Of a stretch of 64,000 bases of DNA, positions 20,733 to 32,384 are shown one piece after another. The notes beneath the pieces are model-generated. The model was not told the DNA's origin, ran no database searches, and saw only the letters and a list, made by a program, of their open reading frames with translations. Made by a program: the position numbers and the translations under genes. Origin of the DNA: Pseudovirgaria hyperparasitica (taxonomy: Eukaryota; Ascomycota; Dothideomycetes; Acrospermales; Acrospermaceae); the NCBI RefSeq assembly GCF_010093815.1, contig NW_022985565.1, forward strand, positions 397,924-461,923, in the 5' to 3' direction. Position 1 is the first letter of the stretch. Each line of letters begins with the position of its first letter.

Positions 20733-22079
20733 ATGACGACCGAATGCCCTTTGCCTGAAGTTGAAGTCGCCCTCGCTCCCTATATCCGTACTCGTCAAGA
20801 GGCTCTACTCGTTCGCCAACGTCTCACAGCATACCTACAATCCCATGTTCGACATACCTCAGACCTAGACCTAACGAGTTTGAGCCTTGGGGCTCCGGCC
20901 GCGACTCTCGAGGTCCGCAATATTCCAGTAGAACTATCCGGTCTTCGCCGTCAATATCTCGAAGCGTTAGAAGCCAATGCGGCGGTGAGGCAGCGTCGAG
21001 ATGAGCTTCAAGATGAGCTGCGCGAACTCCGAATCGAGCATTCAGAGGAGAGCAGCTATGTGACTCGGAACAAAGAGATCAAGGAGTCAATGTCTGCGTA
21101 CACGACATTGTTGCGACAGAGAAGAAAGCTTTCGAGACTACAGATCCTACAAGCCGGTATAGAGGAGCTTGTGGAGAATGCACCGGAACTGGCACACAAG
21201 GACTTGAAAAGCCTGGTGGAGGATCTAATTGGCGCGTCGCCTGATCCGCCAAGTCTGACACTCGAAGCCGAGACTCAAGACCCCCTCGTCGAGGAACTCA
21301 CTTTTAAGTTGAAGAAGGAATTGTTGATTGCGAGAAGGAAGCTAGAGGAAGCAAAAGCGGCAAAGCAAAAGCAAGAAGACCAATTGAAGAGCAATGGAAC
21401 GATATCTCTACAAGCTGAACTTACCGCATTACGAGTAGCGAGAGACGAACTTGTTGAATGGATTGAGGGAGAGCTGTCCAAGATAGGAGAAGAAAGTGAG
21501 CTTCAAAATTTCAACAGCCCTACGAAACTGGCCCGCGGGACGGATCAGATGAAACCAGATGCCTACCATCAGCGCATACAAGGCTTCTATAACACGTACC
21601 TGGACCGCCGGAAAGAATTCGTTGCCGTCGTTGATACTGCTACAACCGAGTTTACTAAGCAACGCCATACGCAACCTTCACAGAAACCTCGACAGAGTAC
21701 CCTCCCATTGAACAACAATTCCGAGAGCTCAGGCACGAAGGTGTCCGAGCTCATCTCAACCATCCCGGCTCTTGTGGCGGCGTCGAGGACAGAAAATGAT
21801 CTCCAACAACAGCTTGCGCATCTCCGACGTCAAATCACGTCTTCCACAGAAGAAACTTTAAGATCCCTACGTCGTCTTGCAGACGAGAGTCATCTAGTAC
21901 CACCAAGATCAGATGTTAACGTGTGGATACACGCTGCTGGAGACAGCAAGAGAGAAACCGAGAATGCCGTTGAGAGAGAACTTATCGAGGGTGAAAAGAG
22001 CATGGAGCAGGCGAAACAGATCTTGAGAGCGCTACGTGGCCGGCGAGAGAACTTTTTGAAGATCAAAGGAGCTGTATAA
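20733..22079 (+). CDS. Coiled-coil protein of unknown function
   Basis: A single-exon 448-aa protein that I do not recognise. Long heptad-rich helices run at about residues 65-130 (LSGLRRQYLEALEANAAVRQ), 185-255 (EELTFKLKKELLIARRKLEE) and 370-448 (LRRQITSSTEETLRSLRRL, ending in GRRENFLKIKGAV). Two less helical Ser/Pro-containing linkers separate them. There is no signal peptide, membrane segment or catalytic motif. The overall form, three coiled-coil blocks with charged ends, resembles structural subunits of microtubule or kinetochore complexes, but this is only a shape argument. The start ATG at 20733 is 191 bp after the HET pseudogene. Base composition is even and coding throughout, unlike the shadows around it. 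Confidence 0.8.
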   Translation: MTTECPLPEVEVALAPYIRTRQEALLVRQRLTAYLQSHVRHTSDLDLTSLSLGAPAATLEVRNIPVELSGLRRQYLEALEANAAVRQRRDELQDELRELRIEHSEESSYVTRNKEIKESMSAYTTLLRQRRKLSRLQILQAGIEELVENAPELAHKDLKSLVEDLIGASPDPPSLTLEAETQDPLVEELTFKLKKELLIARRKLEEAKAAKQKQEDQLKSNGTISLQAELTALRVARDELVEWIEGELSKIGEESELQNFNSPTKLARGTDQMKPDAYHQRIQGFYNTYLDRRKEFVAVVDTATTEFTKQRHTQPSQKPRQSTLPLNNNSESSGTKVSELISTIPALVAASRTENDLQQQLAHLRRQITSSTEETLRSLRRLADESHLVPPRSDVNVWIHAAGDSKRETENAVERELIEGEKSMEQAKQILRALRGRRENFLKIKGAV

Positions 22080-23936
22080 TGGCAACACATCTACCTGTCA
22101 CTATATTCCCCACACTATGCACAACCACGATACGTTAAGCAAAAGCATGGCACAAACTAAAAGTATACGGACATTTTCATCTTTACCCTGACGTGGGTCC
22201 TGCGACGGCTGTCACTTCATCTCGGGACGATCCGGCTTGCTGACCAGCACGAAGTCGTTATTTCTGTACCACCGATACGGCGTCTCTCAGAGCCCAAATT
22301 TCGGTGTTCCCGGTGTCAGTATCAGTGAGCAGGCACACAAGATGGTGTCGCAAGCTTCAACGGGATGTTTATCATTTGGAAGGAGCTGGCGCAGCAACCC
22401 GATGATTGACTAGGAACCTCGCAATGCCGTTAGACATCAGCTCATCAGGACTTCTCCGTGATATCACAATCGCTTTGTATTTGCATTGGTCCTCAGTACC
22501 AAAGCATGCAAGTGATGGCACGGGTATCTGGCCTAGGAATAGCTAGTGGTTTAGCGGGTATGCTCGCCTGACGGAACGCAGGTCCCCGAAGACTACGATC
22601 TTTAGCGTCATGGCAACTCGCACTACATACGCCTCACCAACAACCACAACATCGATTCATGTAAAGCTTGCCTTTCAGTATCTCATTGAGATTCGCTGCA
22701 CCTACCGGAATGTGAGTACAATGTAAAGCTTAAATCCACCATCTCGGATTACTTTGACGCCTTTATTATTGCGATTGGCAAGTCCCTTTTACAGGGATAA
22801 ACGCTCACCGGGTTTCTCCCCTAAGCTCCCTCAATACTGGGTGTTCCTGAGAATGTCCCCACAAACCATCGTATGGGGAAATTGATCTGCAAACCCTGAG
22901 CACACCTAGTTCTACTGAAGATGAGGTAACGTCACGCACATGCATGAAGTGACCTAGTCCAACCCCGCAGTCGTTTCCAAGTAAAGTACAAATGAGGCGA
23001 GGCGCTTGGAGGCGAAGATCTCGATCGGGCCGTGGCTCTATAGTCCGAGCATTTCCTTGTTCATGTACCGGCAGTCCCCCTTGCCTCGTGTACATTTGCA
23101 ATAGGCGGCATATGCTTACGGCCGGTTGTCCACTCTACTCACGCTGACTCCGGAATGCTATAACAGTACACTGTTGAACGACCATTTGATAGGAAGATAT
23201 ATTGGAGCCCAACTATGGACTATATATCCTTAGTGATCCATACTTGTTTGCAGACGTCGGAGAAATTCGATGGGACGGAGGAGGCAGCAATATTTCGCGA
23301 CCCGTTCCCTTTTGGGGGGTCAGGGGCGCTATTAGACACCAATGTTACTAGTTTTATACGCGACCCATATCTGTCAGGCGGTAGACAGCGGCGCACAGAC
23401 AAACATGAACCACATGTCAATTGCACCATACTATCAACAAGTCAGATCCGTTGGTTCTTCTAATATTCGCTTCTCCACGGCTCCTCTTTGCCATCAAAGA
23501 ATGTCGGCCCAAAGGTACAGACTCGAATCACTCCCCTAATGAGTTCCAGCACCAGCACAACGAAGGTACAGGAGATCAGCGTCGAAAAAAGACTCTAAGT
23601 ACTTCGGCACAGGCGACGTTTGTTATTTCACCACTCGAGTGGATCAATAGTGGACCGAGGGGAAGCTAGGACTCAACCAAGGCGGGTTTCGCATGTTTAG
23701 TTGTAGCAAGGACTTGGGCTAAGCGGCGGTGTTGTGCTCTCAGCCTTACTTTGTTTTATCTTCTTTATCAGTCACGCACCCGCATATAGCACATGGTCTT
23801 CATCTCATGCGAATCCCCAAGTCGAATTGCATAGATGACTCCCTCGTCGAAGTGTGGACTATTTTGTCTCTATTGAGATTTGTTTCGAAGAAGTCACGGC
23901 ACTCACTTGGATCGCTTCCTTCTTCATTACACCAAA
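22080..23936. other. Intergenic, no gene recognised
   Basis: No frame over 100 aa and no family motif. A stretch at 22540-22595 has weak resemblance to a tRNA-Asp (tagtggtt, gctcgcctg) but lacks a usable T-arm. No simple repeats. Confidence 0.5.
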
Positions 23937-25321
23937 ATGGTTGACAATCGGGGTCCGCAGTTGGCTGGTATATCGGCGACGTTTGGTGGCATAGCCCTTA
24001 TTACAGTGCTATTACGCTGCTTCGTTCGTAGTCGTATAGTGAAGTTGTTTGGGCTGGACGACGTTTTCATGGCCATTGCACTAGTCAGTCATATGACCGC
24101 TCAGGCCTCGATGTCACAATGCTGATTGTAATAGTTGACTTATTGCTGGTATACAGCCAGCGTGCTCGGCGGAATACATTACGGCACAGGAAGACATATG
24201 TCAAAGTTGACGACAGACGAGACTATGCGCGCATTACGGGTGACTAGCCTCAATTGATTATCTGGAATCGATGAATTGACGAATAGCAGTATTGGTGGAT
24301 GTGTTACGTCTCGTATTGCGCAACAATGACTCTCGCCAAAATATCTATTGGCCTCTTTTTCCTCCGGGTTGCGGTGGCCAAGATACATCGATATATCATC
24401 TGGACGGTAATGAGTGTCACTGCTGTTACTGGCGTCGTCTTCCTCTTCATTACACTTTTCCAGTGCGCGCCCGTGGAATTCTTCTGGACCAAGGTTATCC
24501 CCGGCCGAACGGGCACTTGCATCAACATCGATGTCATTATCAACTTGACGTACATTTATGGTAGCTTCTGCGCTATCTGCGATTTTACCTTTGGAATACT
24601 CCCCATCTTCGTGGTCTGGAATCTAAACATAGATTGTCGGACGAAACTCGTGCTAATTCCTATTCTTGGAATGGCTTGCATGTGAGTTCGAGGAGTCAAG
24701 CCAGTCTTTGAATACCCAGACTAACAGAACTGCGATAGTGCTAGTTGTGCGGTCATCGTCCGCATGCCATTCATCAAGGAGTTCAGAGACCCAGACTTTC
24801 TTTGTAAGTACCTCCAAGCAGCGCGTCTGCCCACGTCTAACGCCATATCAGACGCAACGGTGGACATAGCGATCTGGTCCACTACCGAAGCGGGTCTCAC
24901 CATCACTGCTGGAAGTCTCGCCACCATTCGTCCCCTCTACTGCCGCATCTTCTCTCAAGCATCTACATGCGAACGGCGCGAGACTTTCGGCCATAGACCC
25001 AACAACAACCTACAGCCCGGCGCAGGAAGAAATCTTCGACGCGCCGGGATTCTCAGCATCTGCCGGTACGCTAGCAAGGGTCAAGATGACATCAGCTTCG
25101 ACTTCAACTTCGCCGGCCCAAACAGGAGCCTATACAAGCATGACGAGGAGGACAGCAATGCCAGTCGCAATGAGACGTACAGTGGGATTGGAAGTGAGAA
25201 TGGGAGTCAGAGTATCAGGACCAAGGACGACTGTGAAATACACATCCAGAACGAGTCTCATTTGTCGGACGACAGCAGCGTGGAGATACATTTGACGACT
25301 ATGCCGTCGGCGCATCGATGA
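23937..25321 (+). CDS. Fungal rhodopsin-domain (SAT4-type) integral membrane protein
   Basis: Seven-TM membrane protein of a large fungal family whose function is mostly unknown. Exons: 23937-24087, 24157-24239, 24290-24681, 24739-24803 and 24852-25321; joined they give 386 aa with every phase consistent. The seven hydrophobic segments include GISATFGGIALITVLLR, YWWMCYVSYCATMTLAKIS, IIWTVMSVTAVTGVVFLF and TTEAGLTITAGSLATIRPLY. Family landmarks present: GLDD after TM1, GIHYGTGRHM, AKISIGLFFLRV, LFQCAPVEFFW, DFTFGILP and the FRDPDFLYATVDIAIWSTTE block. The last 110 or so residues form a hydrophilic cytosolic tail. Intron 1 uses a weak donor (gtcata); the alternative gtcagt three bases upstream breaks the frame. 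The other donors are gtgact, gtgagt and gtaagt. No neighbour explains its function. Confidence 0.85.
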
Positions 25322-28005
25322 GTGCAGATGGCTTTGCGGACCTTGCGGCATTGAGAAGCTACACATCTCAACGCAGCCAGCAGACTGCACAGCTGCAGCA
25401 TTTTAATATTAGGGAAAGAAGCATGTACAGTGCATTGATACAATTAGCGGGCGTTTTGCATTTTGGGACAGGACACGGACTTGGGCCAGAACTTATCGCT
25501 CATCAAACGGAGGAAGGATACCCTGGGTTATGGAGTTTCTTACGGCAGTTTTTCCAAGCTCCTCATGACGACTATAAGGAGTATATGGCGTTTTGTAAAG
25601 TATAGTGTATACAAACTACCACACGTGTCTAGGATATCAAAGCTACTATGTTATACTACACTCTCCTTTTTTCATGCCTGTGTAGATTCGGACGTCAGGC
25701 TGGGCCTGCCTAGACTTAGGGGAAGAACCAGCCGGTTAATTCTTACTGAGTCCTGATATGACAGTATGATGGGCGCCTTGACTTGATTGAGCGTTTTGAA
25801 GACTTTTTCTTCCTCGTATACCTTTAAGAATACATACTTGTCTCTCTACCTCCTCCTCCTCCTCCTCCTCCTCCTCCTTGGACCTCTGTACCTGTATTAC
25901 CCGTGCTCATTTTCCTACCAGCACCCAATCGCACCAAAGCATTTCCGTGCCAGAACGCCTCTCAGCAAATTCAAGTCCTCCCCTTGGATATAACAAACCT
26001 TAACCGACATACAAAGCACTTGGCAACTACCAGCGCCAAGTATACAACTGGCATGATCTCAAGAGCATTAAAACAAGCCGGAACGCGCCATCTCATCACG
26101 ACCCATGTATTCCGACCGTATTTTTGAGGTCGGTGACGGCGAATCTGCCACAGATGCCACAGCCGCACTGTTCGGAGCGAGCTCACGGACATGCATTCAT
26201 ATGTGCATATCGTACTTATTGCTAGTGATTGGATATCATGGTATCGTTCGTAGTTTGAAATGGGCGATTGTCGAAAGTGTATTGTAGTGAGCGCAGTAAG
26301 TTAGTTTAGACCGATGTTAGGCGATATATGCTGCCTTTTGGCGCTCTTGTGCTATATCCGAATTTAGTCACGAGTTATTGCCATACAAAGATTTGACATG
26401 AGTTCCGAAGTGGAGCAAACACAGCTTTTTATTTTCTGAAGGGCATCATGAAAGCATGGGGGCCCGCGATTGGAGATCCATTCTGGTGCAGAAGCTCAGG
26501 GAGCCTAGTCAGGGGGTATGAGTCACTCCTCAAGTTCTCCGGAAAGCAGAGTTCTGAGGAGGTTCTTTCGCCGTGTCGGCAATACGCAGGGCCTCTCAGC
26601 GTTGTCTTATGGGAGTATAATGGGATGACCGGGCTGATGCCTGAGGCTTTCGTCGCATATGCTGATGTTCTATCCACAATTGTGGCCGTCGTGCGCCATG
26701 TCTTCTGATATAGGGAAAAGATACATACGTAGATAGTTGCGACGCTGGGGCATTTAATGCTTGACCTGGAAGTATCCAGCAAGGGCCTTGGATATGAACT
26801 GATCTGCTCTTGGCACAGGCTGGATCGCTCATAATTTCTCCGACCATCTGACCAGCTGACCATTGAATCGGAGCAAGGCCAACGAAGCTATGTTGCTCTC
26901 ACTGTTGTCCCGGAGTACAATGGCGGTGACCAGCGAAGAAAAAGCTGCATTTGTGAGTCGTATAGATGACCTAGCTTACAAGGTCAGATAAGCACTCTAA
27001 ATACAGGGATGGTATTCTGGAGGAATTTCTCAAGGGATATCATAGATATGGTTCCACAAATCAGTGGGGTCAATCTTTTTCGCAATTTCGTTTACTATGG
27101 AATCTGATATTCGACAAACGGCCAGCGGGGAACTAAATATGCGCTCGACCCTTGCTCGAATGACGTACGGTACGTACCTGGGGTGATAAGCAGGTGCAGG
27201 GATCCCATGGAGAACTTTAATGGAGCCTCTCCACATATTTCGATGGGCCACGCGAGGCACCCGCCTTGTATTTGGCAAACGCGGGTTGCGGCACACAGTT
27301 CTATCAAGATAAACGTGCATCAGAACCCCACCACCGGTTTTTGTGATCTTTGCTCCTGGTAGTTGTTGATTGGGTGTTCTCTCCAGCATTCTTTTCGTCT
27401 CGGACGGTACGTACTGAATCCTTGACCTCCTTCCATTCCGAGTAATCTCACTAGATCGATCTGTTATCGTTATCTCGGCCGAATCGGGTTACTCTTGAGC
27501 CTGGATTGCATGTCTTTTGACACGAGTCTTGAGTGCCCAGAGCTTTTCATCAGTAATTACTTCCAGTGGGGAGCATCAAATCACCAAGAATGAAGGCTGT
27601 GTTACAAAGAGCTGAGGCTTTGAGATCCCGTTGCGATGGAGTCCGCCTAATTTCTCAGCATCGCCGAGAGCGCCACAAACGATCCTCCACTGCTGACCCA
27701 CGCCGATTGGCCTTATGCAGTGGTCCTACTATCCATTTCATCCAATGAGGCACCGAAATCCTTCTTATACGCCGCTCTTATCACGTATAATGGGTCCTCA
27801 CACCGATTGCCGACTAATGCCAACAGAAAACCTCTGTGGCATTCCGCGGCTCGTCTACGATACAGTCATGTCGTGTCCCACAATGCAGTCAGAAATGCGG
27901 TTTCCAATTTACTGATAAGACCCGAGTTGAAAATGTATAAGTATTCTTCTTCTATAGCTGAGCGATGGTGTAATGGTTCAGTGAAACTTGGGTTTGACTA
28001 GCATC
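25322..28005. other. Intergenic, no gene recognised
   Basis: Contains a (CCT)n microsatellite at 25847-25878. Minus-strand frames at 26429-26863 (144 aa) and 27030-27389 (119 aa) carry no recognisable motif, have atypical composition and lack supporting splice sites. Just before the amino-acid oxidase start, 27960-27985 resembles a tRNA D-arm (gatggtgtaatggtt) without the rest of a tRNA. Confidence 0.5.
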
Positions 28006-30136
28006 ATGTTTCTACGTTCTGTGTTTGTTGTTGCTGCATCCCTATGTCAACTAGGCACTGCTGGACCTGTTGCGAATCAACGGCTGTCATTCATGGGTCC
28101 ATTCAATGTCGAGGCTGGTGGCGTGCATAATATACATGTCGAGTACCATAGGCCCATCGATGGTGAGCTTTCGATCCACTATGGCGTCTGCAGAAGGGCA
28201 TCAAAGGAATCCTTCCATCACAAGGTTGGACGGACGCATGTTGGCTCACATCCTCTTGCTAAGAGACATCTGGACTGGTCAGATAGGAGGCCCACTCGGT
28301 TTGTCTGGCTGCCACCTTCGGACATCGATCGAGGCTGTCTTCAGGCATGGATTGAAGATGAATTGGTCGGCGAGTCGGAAGAATTCATGGTGAAAAGGAG
28401 GGTCAATCGGCGAGGATTGTTCGCAGATAGCACAGATGCAGTCGGTGCATGGTTCGACGGCGTGGAGTACCTGAGCCAGAAGGAACCGGATGAAGTATTT
28501 GTGTCTTCCGTGAAGACGAAGCGGTTTGGTATTGTTGGAGGGGGCATGGCAGGTCTGACTACTGCAGTAAGTATGACCCCTTTTCCCATATCTTGAAACG
28601 GCGAGATCAAGTCCTTACGTACCGCAGCTCCTTCTTGACTCTGTGGGCATCCACAACTGGCAGATCATCGAATCCACGGGCAGGATAGGAGGCCGAGTGC
28701 ACACGTTCTACGCCCCAGGAACCACGGGCGACGACTACCAGTATCAAGAAATGGGACCGATGCGGTTCCCAGTCGAGATCACGGACAGCGACACGAATGA
28801 AACCATCCAGATCATGGACCACCGCCTCGTCTTCCAACTCGCCGACTACCTCAACAACATGAACAACAACGACTCCGCACTCGCCGTGAACTTCATCCCC
28901 TTCATCATGTCCGGCCAGCAGAACCTGCCCTCGTCCACAACCCAGCGCAGACCAGACGGCACCGTCCCCACCGTCGGCGAAGTATCCGCAAACCCATCTC
29001 TCGCCGTCAACGCCAGCGCCCAATATCTCGACCCCTCAGCCGTCGAAGCCGCACAAGCAGCATACGACGCATGGGTGCACTACGACGACGCAACCATCAA
29101 ATCCATCGCCTCCAACGTCTTCAAAGCCCACCGAGCCGCCGTCGACTCCGGCTTCCTCGACTTCAGCGAAGCAGGCTACCTCCGCTACGCCCTCGAAGCC
29201 AACCGCAACACCTCCGACCTCCTCGACAGCCTCTCCGCCACCGACCCAAGCTGGCTCTACGAAAACGTCTACTTCTCCGCCACCTCCTGGCGCACCATCG
29301 ACAAAGGCATGAACCGCCTCCCCCTCGCCTTCTGGCCCCTCATCCACAACCGCACCCTCCTCAACACAAAAGTCTCCCGCATCACCTTCCACCCCCAATC
29401 CCAATCCCTCACCCTCCACTCCCTCCCCCCCAACGCCTCCGCCTCAACCCCCTACACCTCCCACCCCGTCGACTACCTCACCATCGCCGTCCCCTTCCCC
29501 ATCACCCGCTCCTGGCGCTTCTCCCCCCCACACTCCTCCCTCCTCACCCGCGCCATGTCCTCCCTCAACTACGCCTACGCCTGCAAACTCGCCCTCCTCT
29601 ACAAATCCCGCTTCTGGGAACACTCCCCATCCCCAATCTACGGCGGCTGCGTCACAACCTCCATCCCCTCCCTCGGAAGCACATGCTACCCGTCCTACGC
29701 CCTCAACTCCTCCCGCCCAGGCATGCTCCTAGCATCCTACATCTCCGGCACCACCGCCCCGCTCGCCCTCGGCGGCCTCGCCCACGCCGCCCACGCCGCC
29801 ATCGCACAGCGCGCAATCGAGGAGATCCACGGGCCCGTCGCCGCGGCAGAATACACGGGTGTGTACGAGCGCGTGTGCTGGGCCAACGAGGCGGATGAGG
29901 GCGCGAGCTGGGCGAGCCCCGGGGTCGGGCAGCATCCGTTGTATATTCCTGCGTTTCATCAGACGGAGCAGCGGACGGTGTTTGTGGGGGAGCATACGAG
30001 TGTGACGCATGCTTGGATTTTTAGCGCGGTGGAGAGTGCGGTTAGGGGTGTGGTGCAGGTTTTGTTGGATGCGGGGCTGGTGGATGAGGCGAAGGGGGTG
30101 AGTGGGCGGTGGATGGCGAGGTGGATTAGTGTTTAG
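28006..30136 (+). CDS. Secreted L-amino-acid-oxidase-like flavoenzyme
   Basis: FAD-dependent flavin amine oxidase family; would oxidise amino acids to keto acids with release of ammonia and hydrogen peroxide (family knowledge). Exons are 28006-28566 and 28628-30136; a 61-bp intron with gtaagt donor and ccgcag acceptor joins TTA to LLLDS. The product is 689 aa. Residues 1-21 are a signal peptide (MFLRSVFVVAASLCQLGTAG). A beta-rich N-terminal extension (residues about 25-165, with HNIHVEYHRPIDGELSIHYG) precedes the Rossmann fingerprint FGIVGGGMAGL (about 174-184). Further landmarks: GRIGGRVHT, EMGPMRFP and the C-terminal FAD motif GEHTSVTHAWIF. The ATG was chosen for the signal peptide; the frame opens 18 bases earlier. 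Third positions are almost all C from about 28,680 to 29,840, then G/T-rich to the stop. Secretion and substrate are inferred. Confidence 0.9.
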
Positions 30137-30960
30137 AAGGACGGGCGGCGGGGGAAGGGGGAGGGGGAGGGAAAAAGGGGGGGAGGAGGAAAGTCGATGT
30201 GAGGTTATGAGTTGTGGGAGGGTATCTATAGATTTTTCTTGGCGGGCAGATAGCATACATACATAGCCTACAGGAAAGACCTCTCTGTGGCTCTGAATAG
30301 GATCACCGACTGTCAAGCGGCATCGTCTATCCGCCTTGTGCAACGTTGTGTGCAACGTGATAGATGGACCTCACCAGCATCATGAACATCCTGCCCCCTC
30401 GTGTTAGTACAAACGAGAAACACGGACTTTCCTTCCGTCATCTGAGAGTGTACGTAATATTTCAATCATATTGCAAGAAGCGACTCACTCGCTACCTATA
30501 TACGTGACTGCGGCCCATTTATACCGGCATGCAAAATGTGATGTATGCCACACCATCCATAGACCAAATTCGCTGACCCCATGTGATGCCTGTCCTCCCT
30601 TGAACCGCACGCAATAGATGCCCGAAGTCAAGCCGTCCGTGATCATCGCAAACATATCGCTGCCAAAAGGTTGATTCTGTCGTAAAGATGGTATATCGGA
30701 AATCACAAAAAACCTCACATAACCACGCTAAACATGCCAGGGAAATCTCAAAATCGGGAGAGGAAACAGGGGCGAGCTGCACCGGACAAATGTGCCGCCC
30801 TCCTTGGGCGGAGCGAGCCCCGTGGACAGAGCGTTGCAGACGGCGATATATGCCGGCTTTCTGACATCGAGTCATGTGACTCGACACTCGAATGTCCATA
30901 AAAGTACAATGACGTTTTAGACGGAGTCGTGATTTGTCGTTTTACGGCATAATAAACAAT
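30137..30960. other. Convergent intergenic region with G-run tract
   Basis: Lies between the 3' ends of the oxidase (+) and the RING gene (-). It begins with a G-run tract (30149-30187). Small minus-strand frames at 30485-30899 have no recognisable motif. Confidence 0.55.
30149..30187 (+). other. G-run tract with quadruplex potential in the oxidase 3' UTR
   Basis: Starting about 12 bases after the stop codon are four or more runs of three to seven G separated by one to five A (ggggg-aa-ggggg-a-ggggg-a-ggg-aaaaa-ggggggg). Run number and spacing meet the usual G-quadruplex pattern, on the transcript strand. Confidence 0.6.
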
Positions 30961-32384
30961 TCAACCTCGTCCAGCTTCCAGAGCGGATGGAGTAACGTCA
31001 GTTTGTCCGTTCGCAGCATCTGCTGAAGTTTGCGGCAAATTCCTATTCCTGAACCGCCCGAACCAGCTGGGCTGAGATGTGTGGGCTGGCTGGGGTGGAG
31101 AAGGAACCGAAGGTACTGGATTCGGAGATGTGGTTGGTCTGCGTTGGGATCTGAAAGGTACAAACGTTCGCCAGCCGGATGTGCCTTGTTCGGTGGTTTG
31201 TGTTTGTGTTTGTGTTTGTGCAGGGGCTCTAGACTCGTGCTCAGGTCGAGTATCATGACGACTGCTTGCAAAGATATGCAGTCTGTTCCGTCCGAAACCG
31301 TACCGAGTAGGAGCAGGAGGAGTCAGGCGAATTCCACCGAGGCCAGTCGCGCGTCGAGTGGGTTGATTGCCATCCTCTTGTTGTTGTCGTTCACCCTCTG
31401 GCCGAGGCTTCGGTACATAATAATCATGCTTACATAGAGGGCAACACGCACGACGCCCAGTGAGCCATGGATCCACACACGCAGCGTGGAAAGCGTGTCC
31501 GCAAGTCAATCCACGGACATCGTCGTCATCCTCCAATGTGTCTAAGCAGATGGCACAAGTATCACCAGGTGCAGCAAGCATCTCTGGAGGCGCGGCGGTG
31601 CGGATTGGATCATCTTCATCGTCATCGTCGTCATCATCTGCTATGGTAGTAGGCTGGGGCAGTTGGCCCTTGGGGTCTGCAGTGATACTGGCAACAGTCT
31701 GACTTCTTTCTAGATCATCAGAATCTCGTACAGCGCCAGGAGCGTAGTGCTCCTTGGCCTGAGCCATAGGCAGGTTCTCCATCTGTCTCATCCCAGAATC
31801 GTCTGCTGCGGGCGGCTTTGTCTTATTGTTCTCGGCTGCTGTAGCGGCGACGTGATCTTGTTGAGCCTGAGCGATGGCGGTTTCCGGCCTCGCCTCTTCC
31901 ATCGAGCTCTTACCCAAAACACCTTCAGCGTCTTTCAGACTGCCTGCGCGACTTCCAGCAATGCCACCAGCGGCCGGTAGACCTTCCTGCTCCCGTGTTG
32001 CACGCCACGTCTTATACTTTGTAAGAGGAAATCGTTCGTTGACATCTTCCATAGACATGAGCTTCTTTTCTCGTCTCCGGCGATGAGGTCGAGGCATTGA
32101 ACCCATATCTATCTCTTGACCATCTGCAAGTGCTCGAGCCTGGCGATTGCGTTGGTTGTAGCGGAAGCAGTATTTCACGCCGACAATGATCCTACGAGGT
32201 AGAAAGTGAGTATGTGCCACATGGTGAATCAGTGAACGGCCTACCATAGATTGGTGAAGACTACACCAAATCCCAAAGCCACGAAAAAGAGAAGGGGCGA
32301 GCTCGTAGGGCCACCACCACCTCCTCCTCCGCCTTGCGGTGAAGAAGTTGGCGAAGGCGCACTGGCAGTAGAACTTTGAGACAT
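30961..32384 (-). CDS. Membrane-anchored RING-H2 E3 ubiquitin ligase-like protein
   Basis: Exons are 32384-32245 and 32191-30961; the 53-bp intron reads gtaggc..cgtag. The product is 456 aa. The N-terminus is Ser/Pro/Gly-rich with a Gly run, then one hydrophobic segment (residues about 31-55, PLLFFVALGFGVVFTNLWII), giving a single-pass anchor. A basic juxtamembrane stretch (RPHRRRREKK) follows. The RING-H2 finger is at about 259-302: CAIC, then CGHAFHAAC, DPWL and CCPLC, with all eight C3H2C3 ligands present. An Asp run precedes it and a Pro/Thr/Gln-rich disordered tail follows. The architecture (TM then RING-H2) matches RNF13/Tul1-like or ATL-like ligases. Substrate and membrane are unknown. 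A plain ORF call starting at 32247 replaces exon 1 with intron sequence and loses the anchor. Confidence 0.88.

Noticed and set aside
22540-22595. tRNA-Asp-like sequence
   Set aside because: The D-loop-like and gctcgcctg parts resemble tRNA-Asp, but the anticodon stem does not pair and there is no T-loop.
27955-27990. tRNA-like D-arm before the oxidase start
   Set aside because: Only ggtgtaatggtt matches; no anticodon or T-arm follows.
29071-29898. 275-aa frame overlapping the oxidase in another frame
   Set aside because: An Arg/Pro/Leu/His-only translation caused by the C-rich coding strand; a shadow of the real gene.
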